From assembly GCA_038239345.1 (NCBI GenBank), contig JBBSEX010000003.1:124001-188000 (forward strand): a stretch of DNA of 64,000 nt, read 5' to 3'. Both the position numbers and the translations under genes were made by a program. This stretch comes from JBBSEX01 sp038239345. GTDB taxonomy: Bacteria; Acidobacteriota; Terriglobia; Bryobacterales; Bryobacteraceae. The notes below the pieces were generated by a model. It worked only from the letters and a program-made list of their open reading frames with translations. It had not been told where the DNA came from and ran no database searches. Below are positions 9,188 to 17,259 of this stretch, one piece after another; the first letter of the stretch is position 1, and each line of letters opens with the position of its first letter.

Positions 9188-9862
9188 GTGGCGGACTCTA
9201 CGGTTGGTTTTCAATTCGGGGCTTACAGCGAGCCATACGACTTCGTGGGAATAGACGAAGAAGCGCGGTTGATAGCGGGACTTCGCGAGGGCGCCGAGCC
9301 AGCTTACGAGGCCTTGATCGTGCGCTTTCAGCAGCCGGTTTACAACCTGGTCTATCGTTTGATGGACGACCCTGGCGATACCTGCGACGTTGTGCAGGAA
9401 GTGTTTTTAAAAGTGTTTCGCAACATCGGATCGTTTCGTTCGCAGAGCAGTTTACGGACGTGGATTTACCGCATTGGCGTGAATGAGGCTCATAATCATC
9501 GGCGCTGGTTCAGCCGCCACCGGAAGCAGGAAATCGGGCTCGAACGCGAGGATGATAACTCACGCAGCTACAGCGAAACGCTCTCCGATCCGGGGCGGTC
9601 GCCGTTTGAAGCCGCTAGCGATACGGAAAGCCGGGCGCTGATCGAGGATGCCTTGGCGGGAGTGAACCCGAATTTCCGCACGGCCGTTATTTTGCGCGAC
9701 ATTGAAGATCTAAGTTATGAGGAGATCGCCGAAGTTTTACAGGTCTCCTTGGGTACTGTCAAATCCCGCATTCTGCGTGGCAGGGAGGCATTGCGGAAAC
9801 AACTGGTAGCCCGGCTCGACCCGGAATCAGCGCCAAGTTGGGCCACGCCCGCAACGGACTAA
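9188..9862 (+). CDS. ECF RNA polymerase sigma factor (sigma-24/RpoE type)
   Basis: A 224-residue alternative sigma factor. The start is GTG 9188, with GAAGGG (9174-9179) as ribosome site. Region 2 (about residues 45-110) includes YNLVYRLMDDPGDTCDVVQE and the -10-recognition segment FRSQSSLRTWIYRIGVNEA. A variable linker follows (residues 115-150), then region 4 (about 150-210), where DLSYEEIAEVLQVSLGTVKS is the helix-turn-helix for the -35 element. The linker is somewhat longer than in the minimal ECF group. The next gene begins immediately after its stop codon (TAA then ATG) and encodes a zinc-finger anti-sigma factor, so the two form a sigma/anti-sigma unit that responds to an envelope signal. 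Confidence 0.92.
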   Translation: MADSTVGFQFGAYSEPYDFVGIDEEARLIAGLREGAEPAYEALIVRFQQPVYNLVYRLMDDPGDTCDVVQEVFLKVFRNIGSFRSQSSLRTWIYRIGVNEAHNHRRWFSRHRKQEIGLEREDDNSRSYSETLSDPGRSPFEAASDTESRALIEDALAGVNPNFRTAVILRDIEDLSYEEIAEVLQVSLGTVKSRILRGREALRKQLVARLDPESAPSWATPATD

Positions 9863-10558
9863 ATGGTTATGAATTGCTCGACTGAAACCCGTAAGGTGTC
9901 TGCTTACATGGACCGCAAGCTGACGCGCGAGGAACACGAGAAATTCGCGGCGCATCTGAACGAGTGTTCGAATTGTGCATTGCATTATCGGCAACAGGAA
10001 AGGGTTCGCCAGTCGTTGCGCGGCTTACCACAGCGCGTACCGCCGGGACACCTGACGGCAAATTTGCGGGTGATCGCGGCGCGTGAGCGAGGTCGGCGGT
10101 TGGAATGCCGTAATCTTCGGACGAGGTATTCCTCGTTTCGCGATTCCTTGGACCTGTTGCTAGCTAACGTCATGCGCCCGCTGGCCCTGCCATTAGCCGG
10201 CGGATTATTTTCCACCATCGTGCTGTTCAGCATATTCGTTCCCAGCTTCGCCGTTCGGGGAGATGCCGATACCGATATCCCAACCGGCCTGACTACGGAG
10301 CCGACCGTCAAGACCATGGCTCCTTTGGGCATCAGCGACAACGACGTGGTGGTCGATCTGACCATTGATCGCGATGGGCGCATGAAAGAATATACCGTCG
10401 TCGGCGGCAAACATCTTTTGCACAACGACGATCTGCGGCGCAGCATCGAGAACAACCTGTTGTTTACCGTTTTCGAGCCGGCCACCGCCTTTGGCCAGCC
10501 TATGTCGGGTAAAATTCGCCTTTCTTTCCGCAGCCGGCGCATTGAAGTGAAGGGTTAA
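9863..10558 (+). CDS. Zinc-finger anti-sigma factor with TonB-C-like periplasmic domain
   Basis: 231 residues, starting directly after the sigma-factor stop codon, so translation is probably coupled. Residues 1-50 form the anti-sigma zinc-finger (ZAS) domain with the HX3CX2C motif (H31, C35, C38) that sequesters the sigma factor. A hydrophobic helix at about 106-130 (LALPLAGGLFSTIVLFSIFV) crosses the membrane. The C-terminal part (about 145-231) has the pattern VDLTIDRDGRM-YTVVGGKHLLHNDDLRRS-TVFEPATAFGQPMSG, which matches the TonB C-terminal domain fold. This fusion suggests that the periplasmic sensor half is TonB-like. What it senses is unknown. Confidence 0.75.
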   Translation: MVMNCSTETRKVSAYMDRKLTREEHEKFAAHLNECSNCALHYRQQERVRQSLRGLPQRVPPGHLTANLRVIAARERGRRLECRNLRTRYSSFRDSLDLLLANVMRPLALPLAGGLFSTIVLFSIFVPSFAVRGDADTDIPTGLTTEPTVKTMAPLGISDNDVVVDLTIDRDGRMKEYTVVGGKHLLHNDDLRRSIENNLLFTVFEPATAFGQPMSGKIRLSFRSRRIEVKG

Positions 10559-10568
10559 TCGTTCCGGA

Positions 10569-11309
10569 GTGGGACAGCGTCTCGGACAGCACTTCCTGCA
10601 TAGCCCGTCGATGCTTGAAAAAATCGCGGCTGCGGCTTGTGACGGCGATTCCCCCACGTTGGTCGAGATCGGACCTGGGAAAGGCGCGCTGACTGCTCAA
10701 CTATTAGCCCGCGCGGAACGAGTCATCGCCATCGAAGTCGATCCGTTACTGGTTCTTTATCTGCGTCAGAAGTTTCGCGAAGAACCACGTCTCACCATCG
10801 TCGAATCCGATGTCCTGAAAGCCGATCTCACCCAATGGGGACCCGCTGCGATCGTCGGGAATCTACCGTACTACATCACGTCGCCAATACTTGAAAAAGT
10901 ATTCGCCACCGGAAGCAACTGGAAATCGGCGGTGTTTCTTGTGCAGAAGGAAGTGGCGGAGAGAATCACTGCCCAGCCGAACTCTCGCGACTATGGATAC
11001 CTTACGGTCCAAACACAATTTTTCTCCACTCCCAAGATTTTGTTCAACGTCTCGCGGGGCTGCTTCACGCCGCCGCCGAGAGTTGAATCCTCGGTTCTTC
11101 GCCTTCTTCCTCATTCCGCGCTCGATGCAAATCCCGCCGCCTTCCTACGCTTTGTGGGGATCTGCTTTCACATGAAGCGGAAGACATTGCGGAATAATCT
11201 CGCTCCCACCCACCCCGCTATACAAGGAGAGCCGGAAGCTTCACAGCGTGCCGAACAGCTCACCATTGAACAACTCATCGACCTTTATCACCGGATCGAT
11301 AAGAAATAA
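10569..11309 (+). CDS. rsmA: 16S rRNA dimethyladenosine transferase RsmA (KsgA)
   Basis: S-adenosylmethionine-dependent enzyme that dimethylates two adjacent adenines (A1518 and A1519) in helix 45 of 16S rRNA late in small-subunit assembly. The start is GTG 10569 (protein begins MGQRLGQHFLHSPSML, the family signature). The SAM-binding loop is EIGPGKGALTAQLL near residue 38, followed by the acidic end of strand 2 (IAIEVDPLL). The catalytic motif NLPYY starts at residue 98 and is followed by ITSPILEK. At 246 residues it is at the short end for the family, but the C-terminal helical domain is present. It lies 10 bases after the anti-sigma gene and about 50 before the HEAT protein. Confidence 0.93.
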   Translation: MGQRLGQHFLHSPSMLEKIAAAACDGDSPTLVEIGPGKGALTAQLLARAERVIAIEVDPLLVLYLRQKFREEPRLTIVESDVLKADLTQWGPAAIVGNLPYYITSPILEKVFATGSNWKSAVFLVQKEVAERITAQPNSRDYGYLTVQTQFFSTPKILFNVSRGCFTPPPRVESSVLRLLPHSALDANPAAFLRFVGICFHMKRKTLRNNLAPTHPAIQGEPEASQRAEQLTIEQLIDLYHRIDKK

Positions 11310-11359
11310 TTCGATCAAACAAACGGCCTGTGCGCCGATAAGCTTTTTAGTGAAGCTGC

Positions 11360-12928
11360 ATGATTGAAAAACTATCGGCCCTCGTAGCATCGATCGACAG
11401 TCCCGTCTTCGTAAACCGTCTGCGCGGAATGTTTGACCGCGACCCGGCGGGCTTTATGAATGCGATGCTTCCGCTGCTCTGTAATCCCCTCTCCATCGAG
11501 ACCAAGCAAGCGGTGGACTTAGCAAAAGAGATCGCCAAGAATATTAATCCGACTCTGGAACTGCAACTGGCCCAGTCGTTGCGATCCGACACTCTTGCCA
11601 ATGACGCACGGGCGCTTCGGATCCTGGAGATTCTCGGCGAGATTTCCGATGGCTCACGCATAGCAATGATGCTGGTGCCGTTTCTCCACCACAGTAACGT
11701 TAAGATACGTTCCAAGACCGCGCTGCTCGTGGGCCGCTTCAATCACAATCTGAGCGCCGCAAAGTCGCGGTTGTCGGAGGCCAATCCCCGGGTGCGGGCC
11801 AATACAATCGAATCGCTATGGGGACTGCAAACGCCTGAAGCGCGCCGGCTATTTGCTGGAGCGACGGAAGATGTGGATAACCGGGTTGTCGGCAACGCAG
11901 CTATCGCTCTCTACCTTAGCGGCGATTTGAGCGCTATTAACGTGCTAAATCGGCTGCTACGGCACGCCAATCCCGTTTTCCGCTGCACGGCAGCGTGGGC
12001 CATGGGCCACACGGAAGATCCGAGATTCCTCGAAAACCTGAACGAATTTAATCGCGATACCGATCCGGAGGCAGCTCCGCACGTAAGCGCGGCGATCGCC
12101 CGCATTCAGGGACGTGTCGCGAGATGCGCCCCCGACGCGCTTCATCTTGTTATTACTTCTCTACAGACTCAAGGACAGACGCAGCGGGTTGATGTGGCCG
12201 TGTGGAACGCCGAGGGCCGGGTCGGGCAACTCAAGCCCACCAGCTTCGTAATGTCGCAAGGCGGACGCAATATCGCTGTCGATCGAGTAAGCGAACGTCG
12301 CGAAACAACGCACTCCGCCGTGAGTTTTGTGCTTCCCGCCGATCCCGAATGCCTCGGATCTGGCGCCACCGAAGCGATCAGGCAATATGTCCAGCACAAG
12401 CAAGGTGGCAGGCGCTATGGGCTCCTGCGCTATCACCCCGATGCTCCTCACGGTCCGGGGTCTCCACAACCGACTTCTCTGGTGCCCGACGCAAACGCAA
12501 TACTTGAGCAGGCACGGGAAAAGGCGAATCCCGGGCAAACCTGCGGCGATTCCTTCAAGGCCGCTCGCGATCTTGTCAGCGCGATGGCTACGTTTCGTGG
12601 CCGCAAGTGCCTCGTCCTCATCGGACCGACGCCATCGCGCGAATTTCCCTGGGCTGACCTCGTCGTCCCAGCCCAGGAAGCCGAAGTGGCGATCACCGCC
12701 TTATTCGTCGGGCCACAACCTAACGAAAGCCTCCACAATCTTTGCCACGCGACCGGCGGGGGATGCCTCTGTGTGTCGGCTCCGGCGGACTTGCCTTCCA
12801 TAGCTGCCCGCTCTGCGGCGAGAATGATCGACACCTACACCATCGAATATCCAGCTCCGCCGGCAAACGGTCCGATATCCGTCAAGGTCTATACCGAACA
12901 AGCGTGGGCCTCTGATTTTACCCTCTAA
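11360..12928 (+). CDS. HEAT-repeat protein with acidobacterial VWFA-related C-terminal domain
   Basis: 522 residues without signal peptide. The first half (about 1-255) is all-helical with three or four HEAT-like units, for example DGSRIAMMLVPFLHHSNVKI, NPRVRANTIESLWGLQTPEA, NRVVGNAAIALYLSGD and NPVFRCTAAWAMGHTEDPRF. The second half begins RVDVAVWNAEGRVGQLKPTS, the opening of the VWFA-related domain that is expanded in Acidobacteriota. It ends MIDTYTIEYPAPPANGP, also typical of that domain. The canonical MIDAS DxSxS loop is replaced by VLIGPTPSREFPW, so metal-ion adhesion is doubtful. HEAT arrays normally act as protein-binding scaffolds. Role unknown; it lies between rsmA and gltX. Confidence 0.65.
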   Translation: MIEKLSALVASIDSPVFVNRLRGMFDRDPAGFMNAMLPLLCNPLSIETKQAVDLAKEIAKNINPTLELQLAQSLRSDTLANDARALRILEILGEISDGSRIAMMLVPFLHHSNVKIRSKTALLVGRFNHNLSAAKSRLSEANPRVRANTIESLWGLQTPEARRLFAGATEDVDNRVVGNAAIALYLSGDLSAINVLNRLLRHANPVFRCTAAWAMGHTEDPRFLENLNEFNRDTDPEAAPHVSAAIARIQGRVARCAPDALHLVITSLQTQGQTQRVDVAVWNAEGRVGQLKPTSFVMSQGGRNIAVDRVSERRETTHSAVSFVLPADPECLGSGATEAIRQYVQHKQGGRRYGLLRYHPDAPHGPGSPQPTSLVPDANAILEQAREKANPGQTCGDSFKAARDLVSAMATFRGRKCLVLIGPTPSREFPWADLVVPAQEAEVAITALFVGPQPNESLHNLCHATGGGCLCVSAPADLPSIAARSAARMIDTYTIEYPAPPANGPISVKVYTEQAWASDFTL

Positions 12929-12968
12929 GCTTCTCCATCGTCGACCCTCGCTGTTATCCTGAGTGTTC

Positions 12969-14390
12969 ATGCTTCGAGTCCGTTTTGCTCCGTCGCCCAC
13001 AGGCTATCTGCATATCGGTAGCGCGCGAACATTCATCTTCAACTGGCTTTATGCCCGCCGCAATAACGGCACGATGATTCTCCGCATCGATGACACAGAC
13101 ATCGAGCGGAACACGCAGCAGTCGCTCGATTCCATCTTTGAAGGCCTCGCCTGGCTCGATCTCAGTTGGGATGAGCAGTACCGCCAGTCCGATCGCCTGG
13201 AGCTCCATCGCCGGATCGCCCTCGAGATCTTCGCCAAGGGCTTCGCCTATCGCGATTTCGTTCCGGCATCGGCCGACTCGGAGGAGAAAAGTAATGCCGC
13301 CGGTCCGTGGCTGTTCAACGCCGGGATGCGCGACTTATCCGCCGAGGAAAGCGACCGCCGCGCTGCTTCCGGTGAACCCTTCGTTCTGCGTTTCCGAGTC
13401 CCGCGCGACCCGGCGAGAGAGGTTAAGTTCATCGATTCCGTTTATGGCCCGCAAAGCAAATCCACGGCTGACATCGAAGATTTCGCACTGCTCCGAAGCA
13501 ATGGCATGCCGACCTATCATATGGCCTCCTGCGCCGACGACGCCGATCTCCGCATCAGCCACATCATCCGCGGCCAGGACCATCTCTCGAACACCTTTAA
13601 GCACATCCTGATCTTCGAAGCCGCTGGCGCGGTACTGCCGGAATTCGCACATTTGCCGCTGCTTGTCGCCCCCGATGGAGCGAAACTCTCGAAGCGCAAG
13701 CACGGTCCCGTCGTTAGCGTCACCACTTATCGCGACGCCGGCTTTCTGCCACATACTTATGTCAATTTTCTTTGCCTGCTAGGTTGGTCGCCCAAGGATA
13801 ACCGTGAGCAGATGTCGCGCCAGGAACTGATCGACAGCTTTTCCTTCGCCGGCGTTCATCGCAGCAACGCCGTCGTCAACTTCACCGAGGCTGACCCTAT
13901 CGATCCCAAGGCCCTTTGGCTCAACTCGCAACATCTGCGCACCATGCCCATCGCCGAACTAGCCCCATACGTGCATGCTGAGCTCGAAAAAGCCAGCTTG
14001 CCGATTCCTTTCGATGAGGCCTGGTTCCTGCACACGATCGATACAATTCGTTCGCGATTCGTCACGCTGCATGACTTTCCTCTGCGCGGCCGGGCCTACT
14101 TCGCCGACGATTTCCCCGTTGAACCCAAGGCCGCCGAGAACCTGAATCTACCCGCTGTGCGTGAACTATTGCACGAGTTGGGCGAACGTCTGGCCGCCAG
14201 CGCCGAATTCAGCGAATCCACCGTCGAAGCCGCGCTCCGGCAACTTGCCGCCGACCGCGCCGTGAAAGCGGGCCTTCTGATTAACGGTTCGCGCGCAGCG
14301 CTTACGGGACAGCCTGTTGGGCCTAGCGCATTCGCCGTTTTCCTTTGCATCGGCCGCGAACGCTCCATTGCCAGACTTAAAATCGTATGA
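12969..14390 (+). CDS. gltX: Glutamate--tRNA ligase
   Basis: Class I aminoacyl-tRNA synthetase charging tRNA-Glu, and in many bacteria tRNA-Gln for later amidation. The N-terminus VRFAPSPTGYLHIGSARTF contains the HIGH-type motif (HIGS). The KMSKS-type motif appears as KLSKRKHG near residue 240. The 473-residue length and the C-terminal helical anticodon-binding domain (from about residue 330) match the family. ATG 12969 is used; an in-frame GTG at 12963 is an alternative adding two residues. Its last four bases overlap the start of the following carbamoyltransferase (ATGA), so those two are translationally coupled. Whether the enzyme is discriminating or non-discriminating cannot be decided here. 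Confidence 0.93.
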   Translation: MLRVRFAPSPTGYLHIGSARTFIFNWLYARRNNGTMILRIDDTDIERNTQQSLDSIFEGLAWLDLSWDEQYRQSDRLELHRRIALEIFAKGFAYRDFVPASADSEEKSNAAGPWLFNAGMRDLSAEESDRRAASGEPFVLRFRVPRDPAREVKFIDSVYGPQSKSTADIEDFALLRSNGMPTYHMASCADDADLRISHIIRGQDHLSNTFKHILIFEAAGAVLPEFAHLPLLVAPDGAKLSKRKHGPVVSVTTYRDAGFLPHTYVNFLCLLGWSPKDNREQMSRQELIDSFSFAGVHRSNAVVNFTEADPIDPKALWLNSQHLRTMPIAELAPYVHAELEKASLPIPFDEAWFLHTIDTIRSRFVTLHDFPLRGRAYFADDFPVEPKAAENLNLPAVRELLHELGERLAASAEFSESTVEAALRQLAADRAVKAGLLINGSRAALTGQPVGPSAFAVFLCIGRERSIARLKIV

Positions 14391-15955
14391 TCATCCTCGG
14401 ACTCGGCGGGCTTCTTTCGGATGCCGCTTGCGCCATTTTAAAAGACGGTGATCTCGTAGCCGCCGTTGAAGAACGGAAGATCTCGCGCCATCATTTGCCC
14501 GGAGAGTTACCTGTCAACGCCATTCAGGAATGTCTTCGCCTGGCAGAGACCGGAAACGAAGACGTCGACTGTATCGTCATCGTCCGCCCCTTCTCTATTG
14601 GGCACGAAACCGCGCTTCATCTCGATCTCCGCTTGCGTTTCCCCAAAGCACGGCTTGTGTTGGTGGAGCATCACACGGCCCACGCCGCATCGGCATTCTA
14701 CGCTTCTCCATTCGACGAAGCGACGGTACTGACGCTAGATCGCACCGGCGATTTTCGTTGTGGCGCTCGCTGGCACGCCAGCGGTCAACAAATTCGCCTG
14801 GAATCGGAACTCTACTACCCCGATTCGCTGGGCGATCTTTATGGCCGCGTCACCGAGTTGCTAGGCTTTGAGCCCAATGCCGACGAACACAAAGTGCAAT
14901 GGCTTTCCACCGCCGGCGACGACAGCTTGGCTCCGCTGTTCCGGGAAGTTCTGCCACGCCATGGCGCGCGAATGGAATCCTCCTTTTTCGATGGCAACCG
15001 TCTGCAGGGTGGGGGATTCAGCGCCCAGTTTTATGATCGTTTAGGCTTACCCGATAACTCGCCAATACCAGTTACACTTCGCCCGCTTATCGCCCGGGGC
15101 TTGCAAAAGGCAGTGGAAGAAACCGTCCTCGAAATGGCCGGAAGCGGTGAGAATTTATGCCTCGCCGGCGGTCTATTCTTCAATGCTTTACTGGTTGCTT
15201 CGCTTGAACGGTCGGGCCATTGGGAAAACGTCTTCGTACAAGCCGCCGCCGGAAACGCCGGTACCGCTGTTGGAGCCGTATACCACGCCTGGCACAACGT
15301 CTATCGGGAGGAGCGTCGCTCGCCGAATCCATCGCTGCTTCTAGGCCCCAGCTATGGCGCCGAATCGATCAAGCAGGTTCTGGAGAACTGTAAACTTCGC
15401 TTCCACTATTTGCCTACGACGGAGGAGTTGATTGACACCGCAGTCGAAATGATCGGCGATAATCGCATCATCGCCTGGATGCACGGGCGGATGGAGTTCG
15501 GCCCGCGCGCGCTGGGCAATCGCAGCATTCTCGCGTCGCCGCTGAACCCCTATTCCACCGAAAATCTTAATACCTACATCAAACATCGCGAGCAGTTCCG
15601 CAAATTCGCCGCATCGGTGCCAGCCGAGTTAGCCAGTGAGTATTTCGAAGTCGGGCCCAGCGCCCGCAATCTGGCCACCGTCGGCACCGTCCGCGCCGAA
15701 CATCGCAAGACCTTCGAATCGGCGATTCTTGGCGGCGATCTGGTCCGCGTCCACATCGTCGATCAGCAGGACAACCCGCTCTATCACCGCCTGCTGCATG
15801 CCGCGGGCAAAGCTACCGGGCTACCCGTGTTGTATAACACGAGCTTCAATCTTTTCGGAGATCCGCTGGTCTGCACGCCCCGCGATGCCGTCCGCAGCTT
15901 TTACTCTTCAGGCATCGACGCGCTCTTTGTAGGCAATTTTTTACTAGTCAAATAA
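14387..15955 (+). CDS. NodU/CmcH-family carbamoyltransferase
   Basis: 522 residues. The N-terminal ASKHA-fold half begins IILGLGGLLSDAACAILKDG and carries the metal/carbamoyl-binding histidines in EHHTAHAASAFYASPF. A nucleotide segment (VLTLDRTGDFRCGARWH) follows. The C-terminal half contains the family hallmark GRMEFGPRALGNRSILASP (about residues 370-388) and a final segment LYNTSFNLFGDPLVCTPRDA. These enzymes transfer carbamoyl from carbamoyl phosphate to hydroxyl groups of sugars or natural products (NodU, CmcH, TobZ are known members). The gene overlaps gltX by 4 bases. No nodulation, antibiotic or polyketide genes are near, so the acceptor is unknown; a cell-envelope sugar is possible. 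Confidence 0.85.
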   Translation: MIILGLGGLLSDAACAILKDGDLVAAVEERKISRHHLPGELPVNAIQECLRLAETGNEDVDCIVIVRPFSIGHETALHLDLRLRFPKARLVLVEHHTAHAASAFYASPFDEATVLTLDRTGDFRCGARWHASGQQIRLESELYYPDSLGDLYGRVTELLGFEPNADEHKVQWLSTAGDDSLAPLFREVLPRHGARMESSFFDGNRLQGGGFSAQFYDRLGLPDNSPIPVTLRPLIARGLQKAVEETVLEMAGSGENLCLAGGLFFNALLVASLERSGHWENVFVQAAAGNAGTAVGAVYHAWHNVYREERRSPNPSLLLGPSYGAESIKQVLENCKLRFHYLPTTEELIDTAVEMIGDNRIIAWMHGRMEFGPRALGNRSILASPLNPYSTENLNTYIKHREQFRKFAASVPAELASEYFEVGPSARNLATVGTVRAEHRKTFESAILGGDLVRVHIVDQQDNPLYHRLLHAAGKATGLPVLYNTSFNLFGDPLVCTPRDAVRSFYSSGIDALFVGNFLLVK

Positions 15956-15981
15956 TAGCCAGGAGACTGGAACTTCCGCCT

Positions 15982-16824
15982 TTACAGCTCCAATTTCCCC
16001 TTGTAAACCATTTCTTTCAGTACGAACTTTTTCTTTACTTCCGCCCGTCCGAATTTCGCCACGAACTCGACTTCTTTATCCTTCACCGTGATCGGCTCCG
16101 TCTTGGAAAATTTCACCAGCACGATAGGCGCATCGGATGGGCCGGTGACGTCCACTTTCACCGGTTGCAACGTCTTGCCCTTCACTTTCAGTTCCGCGTT
16201 CGCCTCAATGTTGCTTGCAAAGGAATCAGGATCGCGCTTCGCTAATCCCGAATGTATGCCGGTTAGCGCAATCACGTAATACTCGCGCGGTTCCTCGAGC
16301 GCGTCTTTTGGATTGTCTTCTTTCGACCTTTCCTTAGGAACGTCCGCATCCGCCGCCGAAGGCGCTGGTTGGGGTGCCTTCCGCAGCGCTTCCTTTATGG
16401 GAGCCGCGCTTCGCCATTGAATAGTGAAATCGCCCGGCGACATTTCACGACCCTCGCCACCACGGCCCTGTCCGCCGCCCCCCGGATAGCTGCCACCTGA
16501 TCCGCCACCTGGATAGCCGCCACCCGATCCGCCCCGGCCGCCGCCGATGCCTCCAATTCCTCCGCCAATCCCGCCGATCCCACCACCCAAACCCCCGTAT
16601 CCGCCGCGCCCGCCACCCCCGCCACTTCCACCCCGGCGTCCCCCGCCCTGTTGCTGCCTCATTTCAGGATGAGCCGCCTTGGCCCAAGGAGAATTCGTTA
16701 ACAACTGGCTAGTCTCGGCATCCGTCCACTCGCCAGGCGACTTGTCATTCCAAAAATCACCGGCGAAAACCGTTAACCCGCAAACTAAAGACAATCCAGC
16801 CAAACGCAAATATCTATAGCCCAT
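15982..16824 (-). CDS. Secreted glycine-rich protein of unknown function
   Basis: 280 residues. A hydrophobic signal peptide (MGYRYLRLAGLSLVCGLTVFAG) is followed by a short conserved-looking block (FWNDKSPGEWTDAETSQLL, residues 24-42) that I associate with a group of acidobacterial secreted proteins. Residues about 60-130 are almost pure glycine with regularly spaced Arg, Ile, Tyr and Pro (GGLGGGIGGIGGGIGGIGGG and similar), a low-complexity, probably disordered linker. The C-terminal 150 residues are mixed alpha/beta (YYVIALTGIHSGLAK, IVLVKFSKTEPITV) without a recognised domain. The first 22 codons and the upstream leader are present a second time at 18788-18913. Function unknown. Confidence 0.6.
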   Translation of the reverse strand: MGYRYLRLAGLSLVCGLTVFAGDFWNDKSPGEWTDAETSQLLTNSPWAKAAHPEMRQQQGGGRRGGSGGGGGRGGYGGLGGGIGGIGGGIGGIGGGRGGSGGGYPGGGSGGSYPGGGGQGRGGEGREMSPGDFTIQWRSAAPIKEALRKAPQPAPSAADADVPKERSKEDNPKDALEEPREYYVIALTGIHSGLAKRDPDSFASNIEANAELKVKGKTLQPVKVDVTGPSDAPIVLVKFSKTEPITVKDKEVEFVAKFGRAEVKKKFVLKEMVYKGKLEL

Positions 16825-16885
16825 GCTAATAAAAACGCGCCCTGCGATTTTCCGAATGTAAAGCTCCGTTAAAAGTTGTTGGCAC
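16760..16885. repeat. 126-bp direct repeat, copy 1 (5' end and leader of glycine-rich gene)
   Basis: This segment covers the first ~22 codons and about 60 bases of leader of the glycine-rich protein gene. A copy of the same length without gaps is found at 18788-18913 in the same orientation; I count about 12 mismatches, near 90% identity. Similarity stops abruptly at both ends. Between the copies lie a transposition-gene remnant and a broken S41 peptidase gene. Confidence 0.85.
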
Positions 16886-16922
16886 CGTCCTAAGGCAACG
16901 GCATCGCGCGATGTGATTAGAA

Positions 16923-17125
16923 AAGGTCGTCCCCGATCCGACTGCGCTGCTGAGCATTGACGAAGCGGACCGGCTGAGTATCGCCGGAATGGAGTAGACC
17001 CGGAGCATCTTTGATCGGGGCGGGATCGGAATGATTCTGATCGGTATGCCGGGCATTGAAAAGCGCCTAGTTCGCTACCCCCAGTTGTAGTCCCGCATTG
17101 GTTTTGTTTACGAATTTCGTCGCTG
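16923..17125 (+). pseudogene. Remnant of a transposition helper ATPase (TniB/ExeA-like AAA protein)
   Basis: In one plus-strand frame the sequence reads LLSIDEADRLSIAGME, stop, TRSIFDRGGIGMILIGMPG, IEKRLVRYPQL, stop, SRIGFVYEFR. The first segment is a Walker B motif (hydrophobics then DEADRL), and the GMILIGMPG..EKRLxRYPQLYSRIGF series is characteristic of the AAA ATPase that works with Tn552/Tn7-like or IS-type transposases. Two in-frame TAG codons and the lack of the Walker A half show that it is dead and truncated. It occupies the otherwise gene-free stretch 16825-17259; I see nothing else in 17126-17259. It marks past transposon activity. Confidence 0.65.
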
Positions 17126-17259
17126 TCGACAAGCGAGATTAGGCAAATTCTAGAGCGGCACGGGAGTATCTGTCATCGGGCCCTCCTAGGAACACTACAC
17201 TACGCCCTTAGGCTGGAGTGGCCGGTTGCCTGCCACACGCCGGCATCCCGCGTGATGGC

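Noticed and set aside
14387..15955. Secondary-metabolite gene cluster around the carbamoyltransferase
   Set aside because: Neighbours are gltX and a glycine-rich secreted protein; no synthase, transporter or tailoring genes.
16560..16640. CRISPR-like or tandem DNA repeat in the glycine-rich gene
   Set aside because: Repetition reflects glycine codons inside a coding frame; there are no regular repeats with unique spacers.
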